Shown piece after piece: positions 43,993 through 56,957 of a stretch of DNA of 64,000 nt. The position numbers and the translations under genes are program-made. Source of the stretch: Numida meleagris (Eukaryota; Chordata; Aves; Galliformes; Numididae); assembly GCF_002078875.1 (NCBI RefSeq), contig NC_034415.1, forward strand, positions 23,646,331 through 23,710,330. Reading direction: 5' to 3'. Each line of letters starts with the position of its first letter. Within the stretch, counting starts at the first letter, position 1. The notes beneath the pieces were generated by a model, which worked only from the letters and a program-made list of their open reading frames with translations, did not search any database and had not been told where the DNA came from.

Positions 43993-44024
43993 CTGAACTC
44001 AAATGAACTCAGATTGAACTCAAA
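43993..44024. repeat. Three copies of a TGAACTCA unit
   Basis: TGAACTCAAA, TGAACTCAGAT and TGAACTCAAAT follow one another with a period of 10-11 bp. Confidence 0.7.
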
Positions 44025-44387
44025 TTTCCTCAGCCCGAACCTGATACTTTAACTGCTGGAACCATCTCTCACTAATGTAGTAAGAAATTTAAAAGAAAAT
44101 TGTATGTTGTACCCATTTGTCCCTAAATTATTCTAGCATTAGATTTTATTCCCTTCCTTTACTCTGTTAGTAAAAATGTATGAGACACTGATCCAGCAGA
44201 GACTTTCAGTAGATTAATGATAAGGTTCATAATTGTAGATCTGTATAAATACAAGGTTGCATGAAATCCTAGGAAGGTTATATGACAAAATATTTGAGGA
44301 AAAAAAATTAAACTTGTCCAGAAAACAGGAGCATCCATATTTTTCCTGAATAGAATATAATTACAGATTGCTCATTGACTGGTGGGA

Positions 44388-44535
44388 ATTTTTTTGTTTG
44401 GTTGGGATTTGGGGGGAGTTGATTGCTTGGTTTGGTTGCTTTTGGGGTGGTTTTTTTTTTTTTTTTTTTTTTTTGGTTGGTTGGTTGAGGTTTTGGGGGT
44501 TTTATTTGTTTTGAGAGTATTTTATAGGGGTTTTT
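44388..44535. repeat. T/G-rich low-complexity tract with T24
   Basis: The strand is almost entirely T and G over about 150 bp, with T24 at 44451-44474 followed by GGTT repeats. The apparent 60-codon ORF here is low-complexity. Confidence 0.85.
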
Positions 44536-45184
44536 TAAGAAACAAGATGAGCCTACATCTCTGATAAAATCAATGGCAATTTAGACAGGATTTTCAACAT
44601 TCACTATATTGTCTTATCCTCAAACGAACCCTTTTAGGATTTTTCTCTATATTCACAAAGAATACAAGTGACACTAAAGTAGGGCTGATCACCAAGACGC
44701 TGAAGGATATAGCCATTTATAGAATAGTTTTGCTAGCACTAGTAGAAATGTGAAAGATATAAAGGAAATATAAAATAAAAAGCAGAAGAGAAAGACAAAT
44801 CCCAATAAAAATCATCCTTGAAAATCATTCCTGAATTTTTTTAAAGAAATATTATTCTGATTTGTGCCAGTATCCTCCCTGCATATTGTAATCTCCTCCT
44901 CTTCTCTGCTGTTCACACAGTACTGGTATCCACATAGCAAATAACACTGATATTAACAGAGATGCATGAAGACTAAAAATAGATGATTTGGTAATGAGGT
45001 AGTTAACACGAGAGAGTAAGAAGCCCTGGGTGTATTTGACTGATCCTTCTAATCCATCCTCAGTGCAACAGGCAGCAGCACTAAACAGCGTTTGTAATAT
45101 GCTAGTACACATTAAGAAAGAGGTATATCTGTAACAGAGCCAATAAAATTACATTTTTACTTTATAAGACCCTGTGGTGATAGA

Positions 45185-45470
45185 CCAAATTTGGAATCTA
45201 ATGTCCAATTTTGGTCATGAGAGTGGAAGACAGATGTAGATAAAATGGAGAAAGCACAGCAGAAGGCAACCAAATGATTAATGTACTAGAGAAGCTAACA
45301 TAGTAGCTGAGAGAATGATGAAATGGGAATTTTTTAGCCTCAAGGAAAGGTGACTGGGAGGTGAACAGACTGAAATATTTAAACTACCTATGGGTTATTA
45401 TAAAAATTAAGCTTGAAGATCAATTTGAAGTTTACTGACAGATCAGAAATAAGGGATGCAGGATTCCATA
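45185..45470 (+). mobile_element. Ancient CR1/L3-like LINE fragment, sense
   Basis: It reads 'gtccaattttggtcatgaga', 'gataaaatggagaaagcaca', 'gcagaaggcaaccaaatgat' and 'gaatgatgaaatgggaattt', the block that lies just upstream of the segment seen at 36135-36480 in the same LINE type. Strongly decayed. Confidence 0.6.
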
Positions 45471-48400
45471 CAGCATTCTCTCAGGTCACTGTGGTATACG
45501 AGTTAGATGCATGAGATGCCTTCATTTGGAAATTGCAGTACAATCTTTGTGCACCAAAATGTAGGTACAGCCTTTGAATAACCTGGCATAACTGGTGGGA
45601 GCTGAGGGCTGGACCATCTACAGCATCAGCAGCAAAATCCACCATGAGAAAAATTTTCTGGGTGAGTAGAAACTGCTTAGTCCAGACCATCTCCACTCAG
45701 AGATGGGGCTGCTTGCATCTTGTTATACATACACAATGACTAAATGTCTGGCTCCCAAAAGGAGCACCTCATTCCCTGCCAGCAGTAGCGACTTAGGAGG
45801 TAAACATTCAGTATAATCCTTAGATGATACATTCGTTCTTCACTTAGCTTTAGTCATCTGAGGTAAGTCAGGGCACTGAATTTAAGCTAGTCACTTCAGC
45901 TCGTACTGCAGTCACCAGAGAGAGGAAAAGATCTTGCCTAGGCAGTGGTTCGTACCTATCTTATGGCATGTGCCTGAGATAGGTAAAATTAATTGCTCTC
46001 TGGAGGTGCCTTTCTCTTTCCATTATCTCTACTGGCAGCCTCACAACTAACTAGGCTTGAGTCCCAGTGCTAGGTACCTTTTTGGCAAACATTACCGCGA
46101 TGCATCTCAATTATGAAGTGAATGCTGGAGTTCATGACCATACAGAAAGAAAACAAACTAAAGAGAACTCAGGGCTGTACTTCAGACAAGGTAGATGACA
46201 TTGAAGACAAGATTTAAGTCCCTAAAGTAAAGTGAGAGAGATGATGAGGAAAGGTAAAGAGTTCAAGCTCACTTATAGTCATTCAGGAATCCAGGAGTTA
46301 AGCAAAAATTTTTGATGAACAAACAGTTCCGTTTGTCACTGATGGATGAAGGCTGTGAATCTGCATTGAGACAGTACTGACACGGTGCTTAAACAATGCA
46401 GACTAAGAAAAATAAACTGTACCTGAATAAAGAAAGGAATAGGATACAGTGGCTATTAAGAGTGAAATATGATGTTTTTAATTAGCAAATGCTAATTGTA
46501 GAACTGAATATACAATGGAATGGAAGCATCAAATCTCAGGTGAAAGTAGGCGATAGCAAAATACTATTAATCTGAAAAGGTATAATGAGGAAAATAAAGT
46601 AAGAGAAAACAGAAAGGCTGATCGTTCCTTCCAGCAAGAAAATGTTGTTATCAATAAAAAATAAAGTGGAGACTATATTTTCTCCATACTGATACAAATT
46701 CTATACAGTATAACTCTTCTTGAATTATATTTTTTGAATTAAGAAACTTAAAAATGAATGATATTTATTTTCCAAAATAATGTAAACTTGAATAAGTCAC
46801 TGAAATTCAGTTATATACCAAAAGAAAACAAAAGGAGAAAAGGGATGAATTCCACACCAGTGATGTAAATAGGATGGAAAAGGGGAAGAAGAGAACATTA
46901 GGTGTATAACTAGATGTCCAGAAAATAAGATAAATATGTAAGTACATATCCGGACAATAGATAAATGAATCAAACAAGATGGCCAATTTTTATACTTTTA
47001 ACATTAATTTAGTTTTAATTGGTAAAAAATTAATAGTGAAAATGTTCTTTCTGATGAACTCAATCTCTATCAGAATCTAGCAGCTTCCTGTACTACCTGT
47101 GTGAGTGAATCAAAAGGGTCATAATTCTCCAGGACTCTGTTTCAAAAAAATGAACGAGGCTAATCAATAAAACACAATTTGATGCACAATTAGAATTCAG
47201 TGATTATATTATCAGATCTGAAATATTTCTAGGAAAAAGGCCATTACATCACATATTGTTCTTATTAGAGTCAGACTTTTTAAAAATGTAGAACAAATTG
47301 TAAAAATATGCAGAATAGAGTATTAGATAGAAAAGAGATTATGGTGTGCTGGTAAATATTTAAAATCAGATAAAGATGACAAAATCATAATTAATTCCAT
47401 CAGAACCCTACTGATTTCAGCTGAAGAGTCTGGAAGCTACATACAGTTTTGCTGAGGCATAAAATCGTTGATATATACAGTCACCACAAATACCAGAAAA
47501 AATATTAACATTAGTCTCTATGCCACTCCAAATCTACTCATTTTTTTCCTAACATAAAATGGTTTGATTTTACAGGGTGGTAAGATAAAATAATGTGAAA
47601 AGAAATTGCAGATATTAGGACTATTTACATTAAAAGATATCAAGAACAGTTATGAAAAACAAAAGTTTAAAACACAGCTTAACAGCCCTACTCAATTATC
47701 TGTGAATATGCTTGTCCTTTGACAAGTACAAAGACACAGTGAAACTGATGGCTAACTTGATAGTTTTGCTTACTTTGGTACTGCTATCTAACCGAGACTC
47801 TGAAAATGTAATGCAGTAGACCAACAGTATATGCAGAGTGATAGCAGTAAATACATTAAAAAATAAAAATAAGAGTTTTGAAGCACCTCACTTCAGAGTC
47901 TGCACCAAACTTCACCTATCAGGTTTAGTAGGAAGGTGTGACTGTCACCATTATCCCACAGCTCCAGGAGAACTGCACCTTCTCCCGCAGGGACCAGCAC
48001 TGACTTTTGTTAGAGGCAAGGCTGGACAGCATTAATCCATGAATTAGTCAAACTGGACAGCTCCTTTCTTTCTTTGTGTGTGTTTTTTAGAAGAAAATAA
48101 AGGACAGATTAAAAAGGAATAAAAGAATCTATCCCTACTGTAAGTATTAAACTAGTACATATGTTTGTTTGTAGGACATATGTATATTTTAGAAACAATT
48201 GTTTTTCATCATGAAAACATAATTATGACCTTCAATACATCTAGAGAGAAAGGCAAGATTCCTATCCTTACTTCAGCCTTCCTACCAGGGAAGGAAGATG
48301 ATCTGTCTCCTATTAATAGCTCCAGAAAAATGGCAGCACGTTTCTGCTCACACTCTGACAGGGAAGGACTTGACTGCTTGAAAAATAGGAATCGCCAAAC

Positions 48401-49480
48401 GTGCTCTGAGTAAAGCTAGGGCTGGTCTTATACAGCTGGCAGTGCAAGTGCAAAATAGAAAATGAGCCCATGGCAATATCACGTAAGGAGAGGCTGAAAA
48501 TTATTCTATGTGTTTTATCAGAAACTTTGCCTGAAAATGTCAGATAATCTGCAAACAGTGAAGACTAATGATGGGGCTCTTCAAACACAAAGACTCGTGG
48601 CTGGGTGCCCCCTGGGAGAGTCTCTCTCTTTCATCTTTCACAAGGCCAAGCCTGAATAAAGCGTTGCTTTAATAACAGTTTTCTATTCCCCAGCCCAATT
48701 GCTCCATGCCTTCTGGAGAAGCATGCAAAGGGAGGGTCAGGAACCAGAGATATCCCATGATGTGCTTCTGTGGCTCACAAGGCTGTGCACGCTCACTCAC
48801 AAAGACTCTGATAAAGGAAGGGAAGGAGGGCCCTCGGGTCCACAGACTAAGTGTGCTTTATTTGGTGTGCCATGCTTCAGGCACAGGCTAGCCCCTTGTT
48901 ATTCATCTCTATGACACAATACCAGCTACTGGACTTCGAGGTCCTTCATTGGGTCCAATGGAACATGAGGTGGGTCATTAAAGTATAAAACAGGACACTA
49001 GGTTTTGGGACTCTTCTCCCTCCTATGCCTCAGGCATAAAACATGATGGTAAATGTCAGCTAAACACTCTGTGTCACAGTTTCCCACTTACAAACAGGGA
49101 TAGTAAAGTATTTCTACAGTGTAGAGAAAAATAACTCTCATCATTATTGCCTAAAGTATGCTTTGACATCTCAAGTTGGTAAACACAGCTGAACTGTACA
49201 TTATTATCAATCTTACACATGGTAAGGAAGAGTTTTGGATGTTATGAGGCCTTAGTTGTTCTCCTCCTGCCTTCCCATCCCCTCAGAATGCCCCAAACAT
49301 GAGCTGAGGAGATAACGCTCTGATGGTAGCTGAGGGAGGGCCAGTGGGTACTGAAGTGTGGCTTTGTCAGTTTAATAAGTTGCTGCTCTTGCAAAAATGG
49401 CTCCAGTCTCTAAACTTAACCCCTGAGAACTTCAATTATTTTATCTACCAATCTTTTGGATTACTGACACCCTCTAAGGG
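45471..49480. other. Intergenic, no gene seen; one paired homeodomain site
   Basis: Very AT-rich between 46.2 and 47.8 kb. It holds the perfect inverted site at 46480-46497. No gene or repeat family was recognised. Confidence 0.55.
46480..46497. promoter_or_regulatory. Palindromic paired homeodomain-type site
   Basis: AATTAGCA-AA-TGCTAATT is a perfect 8-bp inverted repeat with a 2-bp centre. Each arm contains an ATTAGC/TAATT homeodomain core, and the centre GCAAATGC resembles a POU half-site. A dimer site is inferred. Confidence 0.4.
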
Positions 49481-49900
49481 AAAAGCTGTTGTCTTAGATT
49501 AGCCAAAGCAGCTACAATGCTGTCTTCCTTAGAGACGGAGGATGACTTAGCTGTCTTATCCTTGGGAAATCTATATAATCCAGAGATTAATCCAGAAGAC
49601 CCTGATATTTTGCAGCAAAAGGCCACTCCTAACAAACTGATTTCTCTCTAGCAAAGCTAGCTTTTCACTTTCTCTTTCAGCCTGGAGTAAAAAGAGCTGT
49701 AATTGTCCTAATAAAAGCATTTTAGCATCACGGATAGCAACTGTCATAACATAATTTCTTGCCTAGATAAAATTTATCCAGAGTGCAAAATGGTTCCTGT
49801 ATTCCTCACTGTGAAAGGAGAGCTAATTGCTATCAGTTAAATGAAAGCACCAAGGAGACTAGATGAACAGCCTTCTCTTGGCTCTCCTACAGGTATGTTA
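49481..49900. other. Unique stretch with paired TAATCC motifs
   Basis: Non-repetitive. TAATCC lies at 49576-49581 and 49588-49593 in the same orientation, 12 bp apart. A 12-bp palindrome AAAGCTAGCTTT lies at 49653-49664, and CTAATTG is near 49823. TAATCC is the core of OTX/CRX-type K50 homeodomain sites. A candidate enhancer only. Confidence 0.35.
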
Positions 49901-50293
49901 GGCTTCAAAATAGTTGGTACTGTATGTGTGCTGACTTTCAAATCATTGTGGGATACAAAATAATGCACACTGCCTCTCTGAGCTGCTTCATTAGCCTGAT
50001 TTACCTCCAAGGTTCCTGTTTCAGGCAAGTCTGATGGTCTTGCATACAAAAGGATCAGCCACAGCGCTCTGCAGCAGGAGCCGAGCCTTTTGTCCTCCCA
50101 GTAAGAGGGAATACAGAAGAGTACAAAACAAAAACAAACCTTTCCTGCAAAAGTAGTCCATCAAATTAGCAGGGCACTTCAGATACAAAGATCTTGAAAT
50201 TCTCACTTTTGCTCTACTTCGGAGACAAAAGAAAAACCTCTTTTAGCAACAAAACAAAGTCCTTGACATATAGCTTCTAAAATAACTGATCGA

Positions 50294-50310
50294 TCTCTCT
50301 CTCTCTCTCT
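50294..50310. repeat. CT microsatellite
   Basis: Uninterrupted (TC)n over 17 bp. Confidence 0.85.
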
Positions 50311-50779
50311 GTCCATCTATTAAGAGAAAAGATTGCATCTTGTTTGAAAAGAAATGTCCAAGAAAGCTGGACTGTGTGACAAAGCAGAAGCCAGAGCTAA
50401 GGCAGCCAGGAAAAGCTGGCTGCTCCTGAGGATGAGGCAGCAAGGCAGGCAGAGCCCAGCACCACTGGAGCAGGGTTCAGGAGCTGCTCAGGTCACTCTG
50501 ATGCCCTTTGTAAATGAAGTCCCGTATGTTATCTCAGCCACTCTTACCAGTGACTGTGGGACATTTTAGAGTGTGACCTTTTCAAATGTACGTAAAATAC
50601 TGTAGATTGTCTCCGCTCCTGAGGGCATCTGTAGCATGAAACTAAAGGCAGCCTCACAGTTGGCAGAAACTGTGTGGGGCTTTCTGTTTACATTTATTTG
50701 TATACAGATGCTGGCTTGTTTGCTGCTCTTTCTAAATTACTGCCCTCTGCATTTCCTTGGTTTTACATGCACTGCAGTT

Positions 50780-51720
50780 AAACCATTTTTTCCGATAAAT
50801 ATGGAAACTTGATGACTTGAAAAAAAAAATCCTTCCATGTCAATTCTGCAGTTCATATTCATGCTGAGATTGTATCTAATTTTGAAAATCTTCACACTTG
50901 TGCCCTGCCATCATGTGTAATCTTTTATGCATGGCTACCTCCACTGCTGCTGAAGCAGTTGCTATGCGACAGATGAACCTGCTCCGTGGGGCCCTGACAT
51001 TAGTAAAAGCAAATTGACCACAGGAGCACTAATCTAGCATGAAAAGCAGTTGGTGCCATGCATTTCCTAGAGAAGGATTACCTAATCAACAAGCAAAACC
51101 TCCTTTTAAACGTGAGCTGAATTACCTGGGTCTGGATTTCCCTGTTTCACACCTTTTTGCTACACCAGATCATCCTGAAGAGTGAAGTCTGTGGAGGTGC
51201 ATTACCCAGGAGAAGCAGGGACTCACCTCTCATCAGATCCTCTCACTTGTACCCTGGCCTGCCCGCAAATTTGTCAGCTGGGCTGATAGTTGCTGTGACT
51301 TGTTTCTCCAAGGTTACCAAAAACTGGTAATGAAGACAAATGAAGACAAAAGATGGGCAGACAACAGTGAACGTCACCCTCTTATCACAGCACTGATATG
51401 AACTTTAAGAGTCAAAAAAGGGTTAGATGTGAAAGCGATCAGCTAATCCACATGGAAACAGGAGCATAATGCCTTCCTCACAAAAAGCACCACAGCACAC
51501 TGCTGCCTTTCTTGGAGAAAATGATCTCAGGGGAATTATACTTTGCCAGCCAGATCGCTACTAACATCATTATTAGTGATTTAACCCTGCAAGTACTGGG
51601 CAATTTTCTTTGTATCCATCACCAAACATATGATTATATTAGAGAAAAAGAGTCCTGACTCACAAAGGGGTTCAGCTGACCTGTGTCCTGGGTATTTATG
51701 AGAAGGATAAGGCTGATAAT
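50780..51720. other. Unique stretch with RFX-like site, candidate regulatory DNA
   Basis: Non-repetitive. GTTGCTATGCGAC at 50958-50970 approximates the RFX X-box GTTGCYATGGNAAC, with a weaker right half. A perfect 10-bp tandem TGAAGACAAA pair lies at 51331-51350. No gene. Confidence 0.3.
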
Positions 51721-54700
51721 CTACTGCTTTGTCCTAGAGGGAGAAAGGCTTTTTAACCCTTATCTTGTCACAGATTAACAGACTTGTAGGAAAAAATTAT
51801 TTCAAAAGCCACTTTTGAAGTGGTGAGATTTTAATGATGGGAAGTACTTTCAGGAGGTTACAGATGGTCTGGTGCTGGAGGATTCAAATTTGCCCAGATG
51901 AAGATCTCCACAGCTTCACTGCATGCCAGCGAGATACAAATCACTGCATGAAAGGCAGGTTTTACCTTGCTCTCCTGTTTTTTTTTTTTTGCTGCGGTCC
52001 AACCTAAAGAAACCTAATAGCACAGCGTGCATCGTAACTTATGTCAGAATAGTTTGCATCCAGACGTTACAGAAACAGCATCTCATGTCCAGGGCCTCAG
52101 AGTACTAGATCTGAGTTTAGAGTCATATCGGGCAACCCTTTCACTACAGCCCAGCTTGTGCCAAATGCTCAACACACTCAGTTCTCAGGGTAGATAAGGT
52201 GGCTCAAATTTCTCAGGAGGTATTTGGAACAGAACGGGATGAGAACTTGATGACATCTTCTTCATGGGGGTAATACTGAAAACTGATGCATCATAAGGCT
52301 TATAAAAGGATCTCAGACGGGAAAACAAAAGTTACTTCTTACAGAAACCTAATCTGTTCCCTAACTCTTCATATGTCTTGGCTTCTGAACAGAACAGCAA
52401 CTACAACAGAACTTGCTGTCCTTAAAATAATCAATACATTTGGCTCATCAAATGAGTTTTATTTCTGGTGCTGATCCCGTTTATGATAAAATTCTTGCCA
52501 AAGCATATAATATAAAGGATACTGAGTATTCACTGAGTGACGTGAAGGGACTTAGTGGTACAACTTCCATTAACCTTAAAAGGATCCACACAGCTAAATC
52601 TCCACCCTGAATATTTAACCTCCACTGTCTCTGTCTCTTCTAGTCTGTATAAATTGCCTTGAAGAGTGAAATAAACATACGCATATATCCTGCCTTTGGC
52701 AGAGTGCTTAAGCGTACACAGCATAAATTCAGCATACATTCACACTGATCTCAGATAGGTCCTGTCCCCCAAGGACTGATCACTGCCCTGTACACATCAG
52801 CAGCTCACCTTAGAAGCTTTGCCTTATGCATAAGTACAAAGATCTTTGTATCAATTGAGCTTCAGTTCTTTGCAATATTACACTAACAGCTGTCTGTGCA
52901 GGATTATCTGGATTATCTCCTGCCACAGACAAGGAGCTACCACATTCCATACATGCAACATCCTCACTCAGACACATCACAAATGAATCAAGATCAGCTG
53001 GAGGACTAGTGAGAACTTGAGAGAGAAGAGTTCAGTACGTACTGAGAGGAGTTACTTTGTTCATACTGAAACAGTCTCTAGCACAGATCTCAGGGCATCA
53101 GCCAGTGGCAACAACAGGCATTTGGATATGTTCATCAAAGTTTTTGGAATTTAACAATCTACTTTTTTTGCCAGAAACACCAAAGCAAACTTTGCATCAA
53201 AGAACCAAAATCTGGTTGTTCTGATTTGGCCTACAAAACATCCTGTAATTCTAACCAAATCTCTACTTCCAATGCCTAGGCTTTGCAGAGGGTCACCACA
53301 TGTAAATTAGTTTCCACCTCACAGATATCATGCAGAAGTGGCTGCACAACTGTACCGGGTAAAGTCATCTTCTACACATGCCCTTATTCATCCTCTTAAG
53401 TTGGTATAAATCAGTCACTGGTTTGACACAGACCCTGGTAACTGAAACTTAGATTCTTTCAGTCCCTAACCTACTGTGCAACAACAGCTGTGTCATTTCA
53501 CTTCCCCATGCCCGCTGGTAACAGTATTTCCTTTTTCTACGAGATTCTGATATTCTTCCTAGGCCGCAGTGAGATCTTCTCATAAAACATTAAAAATCTT
53601 TAAATTACATTTGTATTTAGGTTGTGCTTATATAGCTAGACCCCACTCCCCAGCCCAGAAAACCCTGTGAATTCTTGGCCTCGGGGAATTTACTGAGCAT
53701 TCTGCCAATTATTGGAGATTTACCCAGGAAACCTGACATCTCTTGTACAACTCTCACTTCCAAGTGGGACATTTTATCCAGCAAAGGACTGAATACAGGG
53801 TTCAGAACTGGAGGGCCAACTCCATGCGGATCCAGTTTTCAGCCAAAGCGTACTTTAATAAACATCAGCAAAGAAACACGTTCAATACTCTTAATGTAAA
53901 GCTACTACAAAACTGCTTCTCTGCCAGTTAGAGCTCCTTCTGTTTTCATAACCACCTTAGCTGCATTTATTCTTGCCCCAGACTGAATAGTTCCTTCTCT
54001 CTCTCTCTCTTCTTCCTCCTCCCTTCCCACAGCATGTGTGCACACAGTCCACAGTTCAGAATGTGCTTCTCTCCTTGGATAGAGAGAAATTATATCCATT
54101 CAGTCTTGACTCAGATAGGTTCAGCAAACTCGTTTAGTATGTGCAGCAGTCCCAGAAGAGCTGTGCAACCTGGCCTCCACGGGAGCCAGCTCCAGCTCTA
54201 GACAGCCATACAGGTGCTTCAGAGCAGCTTTTCACCTGAGCGAATAAGCACTGCTGCATTGCAGTGTACTTCAGCTGAGGTTCAGGGCTACACTGATGCT
54301 GCTGTTTCCACATTTGAGCGCACCATCTGGATATACTAGCTTGGGCAGGTGCTAGCTCAAGGCTTTCCTTGCTGTCCTTCAACACACAAAATAGCTGTGT
54401 CCCCACTTGTCAGACAGGCTCTCCAGTCAGCTGCCCCTGTCACCCTGCTGTCCTTCCCAGCACCTGTTTCAGCTTGACTTTGTTTTCCTTGAAGGTAAGT
54501 GATGAGAATTATACAGATGAGATTGTTCAAAACTCATCAGCATTTTGTACACTGGTATTAATGCTTCCCTCTTTCTCCTGGAAATACTTCTCTTAATGGA
54601 TCTTACAATCCCATATGGGGCTTCTTCCCATTCATGTTAATTTAATCTCTCCTACTGTTCATCAGAGCTTTTTTCCTGCCCTAACAGCCACTTCCTTTTT

Positions 54701-56830
54701 GGTGCAGTGACTCAAATTATCATTAAGCAGGGCAATGCTCAAACCCTCAAGGGCTACAATTAGGTTTCGGGGTTCCGTGTGGGAGGACAGCACCAGACTA
54801 CTATAATCCTTTCTTTATTCTTTAATGATCATTACATTCTCAGTGTATTAATAAAACTCATTTCCTATCCTTCTGGATGTGCAAGACAAAAGTAATTAAA
54901 ACAAAAATTAAGAAGCTCTTGTATGTAACAATGAGGGAGGCCCAAATTCAGCTTTCAGCAAAGCCTCAACATCTTGATTCTGTGCCCAAAAAAGTCACTG
55001 GAAAATATTTCACTGACTCTAGCAGGGCAAGGTCAGGCTCACCATGAAGTACTTGAGGGTTTCGTGTTTATATCGATAGCCAAAAAATTCCCCTCCAGCA
55101 TTCACTGTGAGAAGAGCCACTCTGCCCTGCTTCAGAGATTAGCACCATTTGGGCCTCATTTCACCCGGACTCTGAATGCTTTCCTGAGTTTTCAGGTGAC
55201 ACCTCACAGCGAAAAGGGAATGGAAATATTCAGAAGGCATCCTAAGCCTTATGCAATTTCCTTCTCTTTCTCATAATGAAAAAAAAAAAGACAAGATACG
55301 TTGCACTTCATGCATTTTACAGTAAAATACTTCCCACGCCAGCAGTTGTGGCCTTCTCTTTCATATTTCAGCGTCTCTGAGGGGTAAGTTTACACCGCTT
55401 AGCACATGGCCCATCAAGGACTGTGAGCACATCCGGGAACAGAAAGCATGAACTCCAAACTCAGACTTGGGAGAAGAGGAGGACAGGAAAAAAAAAACAC
55501 CAACCTGAAGCCCAAACTTATATACGTTTCATGTGATGAAAACTAATTATAAAATCAGAATACATTACCATAATTGTTTATATCTGTGTTTTAAGGAATT
55601 TGCTGTCTTCTGAATCTAATAAACGAAGGAACTGAAGCTTGACTGCTACAACAGTTTTTAATCTGTTTGGAAATTAGTCCAAACAATGAAGAAATTCTTT
55701 TCAGTATCACAAGGAGATGTTACAGTAAGGAAAGAAAAAGGAAGGGAAAGAGAGACCTTTAAAAACAAAGGAACAAACAAAACTGCTTAATTATGAATTG
55801 GAGATAATTAGAGGTAGAATGTGCCTGGCTCATCCGGAGTACGGGATGGGAAGCAAGGGTGTACAAAGCACTGCCCTAGGCTCTCCAGCCCCACAAACCC
55901 TAGTGGACGCTGCATGCATCTTCCCTAGGTAGTGGGGTGGAGGGCCCCAGAACTCCTGCTGGAAAGGGCTGGCAGGCAGTAGACAGGGGCTGTGCTCTAA
56001 CCTGGACAAAGTTAGGGTCCTTGCACACCAGTGAGCTCCATTTTCTCCCTGAGGTTTGGCAGCAAATGAATTTGGTATGTTCTCGCCCAGCTAACTGTGA
56101 AATATCTGTCAAATATCACCAAATCTGTGCTTCTATCCCTCTCAGCAAGGTAGGCTCCAAGCATCTGCTCATATCTCTGCAGATGAGGTAGGTTCAGTTA
56201 ACAGATAAAACACCAGATAGAGAGGAAAACTTAAGAGTAGCTAAAAGCAGACAGAGGTTTAGTATAACTGTGCATTATTAGCATAGATTATTAATCCCAT
56301 TCTTGACTAAAGAAATAAATAAACCTTATTCCTTTACATCTCACTTCTACAGCAGTTCATCTCATCATATTGTGCATAAAGTTGTCAGAGATGCCCAAGA
56401 TTAAACAAATTTTGGCAAAGATTGCACGGTATGCAGTTTTCTGTCAGGTGGGGAGCACTGTATAGGAGGTAAATATTATCAAGCACGCCCAAAGAGAGCA
56501 ATAGTGTCACAAAGGCCAATTCAACAGCCCCCTAAATTCAACAGCACTTGTAATTCATCCCTACCCAATTTTTCACAGAAATGGTCAGGAGGACTTTGCT
56601 TGCTTCCTGGTGAGAACACGTTTGTGCCACCTGAGCTCAGCTAATTTTGCTAGCTTAGGTTCAATAAAATCTCCAATATCTAAATGAGCAAATAGAGTAA
56701 ATAAACAGTGCTTTTATGCCGTTCATGATTTTTCAAGTGCACGCAAGGATGCAGTAGTGGGGAGGAGTAGACCAGCTGCTAATGTTGTTACCTGCATTAT
56801 ACCTGTACCATGCATCAAAAGGCAACTTTG
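51721..56830. other. Intergenic, no gene seen
   Basis: Unique DNA with a pyrimidine tract (about 53993-54035), a T12 run near 51980 and closely spaced TTAATTA and ATAATTA sites at about 55789-55811. ORFs such as 53675-53899 have no recognised domain. Confidence 0.6.
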
Positions 56831-56835
56831 ATTTA

Positions 56836-56957
56836 GGAACGGGGCCCTGGGCAGCCTAATTTAGTGGGTGGCAGCCCTGAACATGGCAGGGGGGTTAGAA
56901 CTGGATAGTGTTTAAAGTTCCTTCCAACCCAAGCCATTCCGTTATTCTGTGATTCCA
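56836..56957 (+). mobile_element. CR1 LINE 3' end, sense, short
   Basis: 'gggccctgggcagcctaatt', then 'gttccttccaacccaagcca' and 'ccgttattctgtgattcc'. This is the last ~120 bp of CR1, ending in ATTCTGTG-type units. Confidence 0.9.

Larger units (their letters stand above)
41391..45180. other. Intergenic, no gene seen
   Basis: AT-rich DNA. It contains a short TGAACTCAAA tandem repeat (43993-44024) and a T/G-rich tract with 24 consecutive T (44451-44474). No coding features. Confidence 0.6.

Noticed and set aside
53675..53931. 74- and 62-codon ORFs with an AATAAA nearby, suspected retroelement piece
   Set aside because: No recognisable retroviral or LINE motif, and the similarity could not be substantiated by reading.
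50294..54035. CT and pyrimidine runs as splice polypyrimidine tracts
   Set aside because: No coding exon or matching donor nearby. These are simple repeats.
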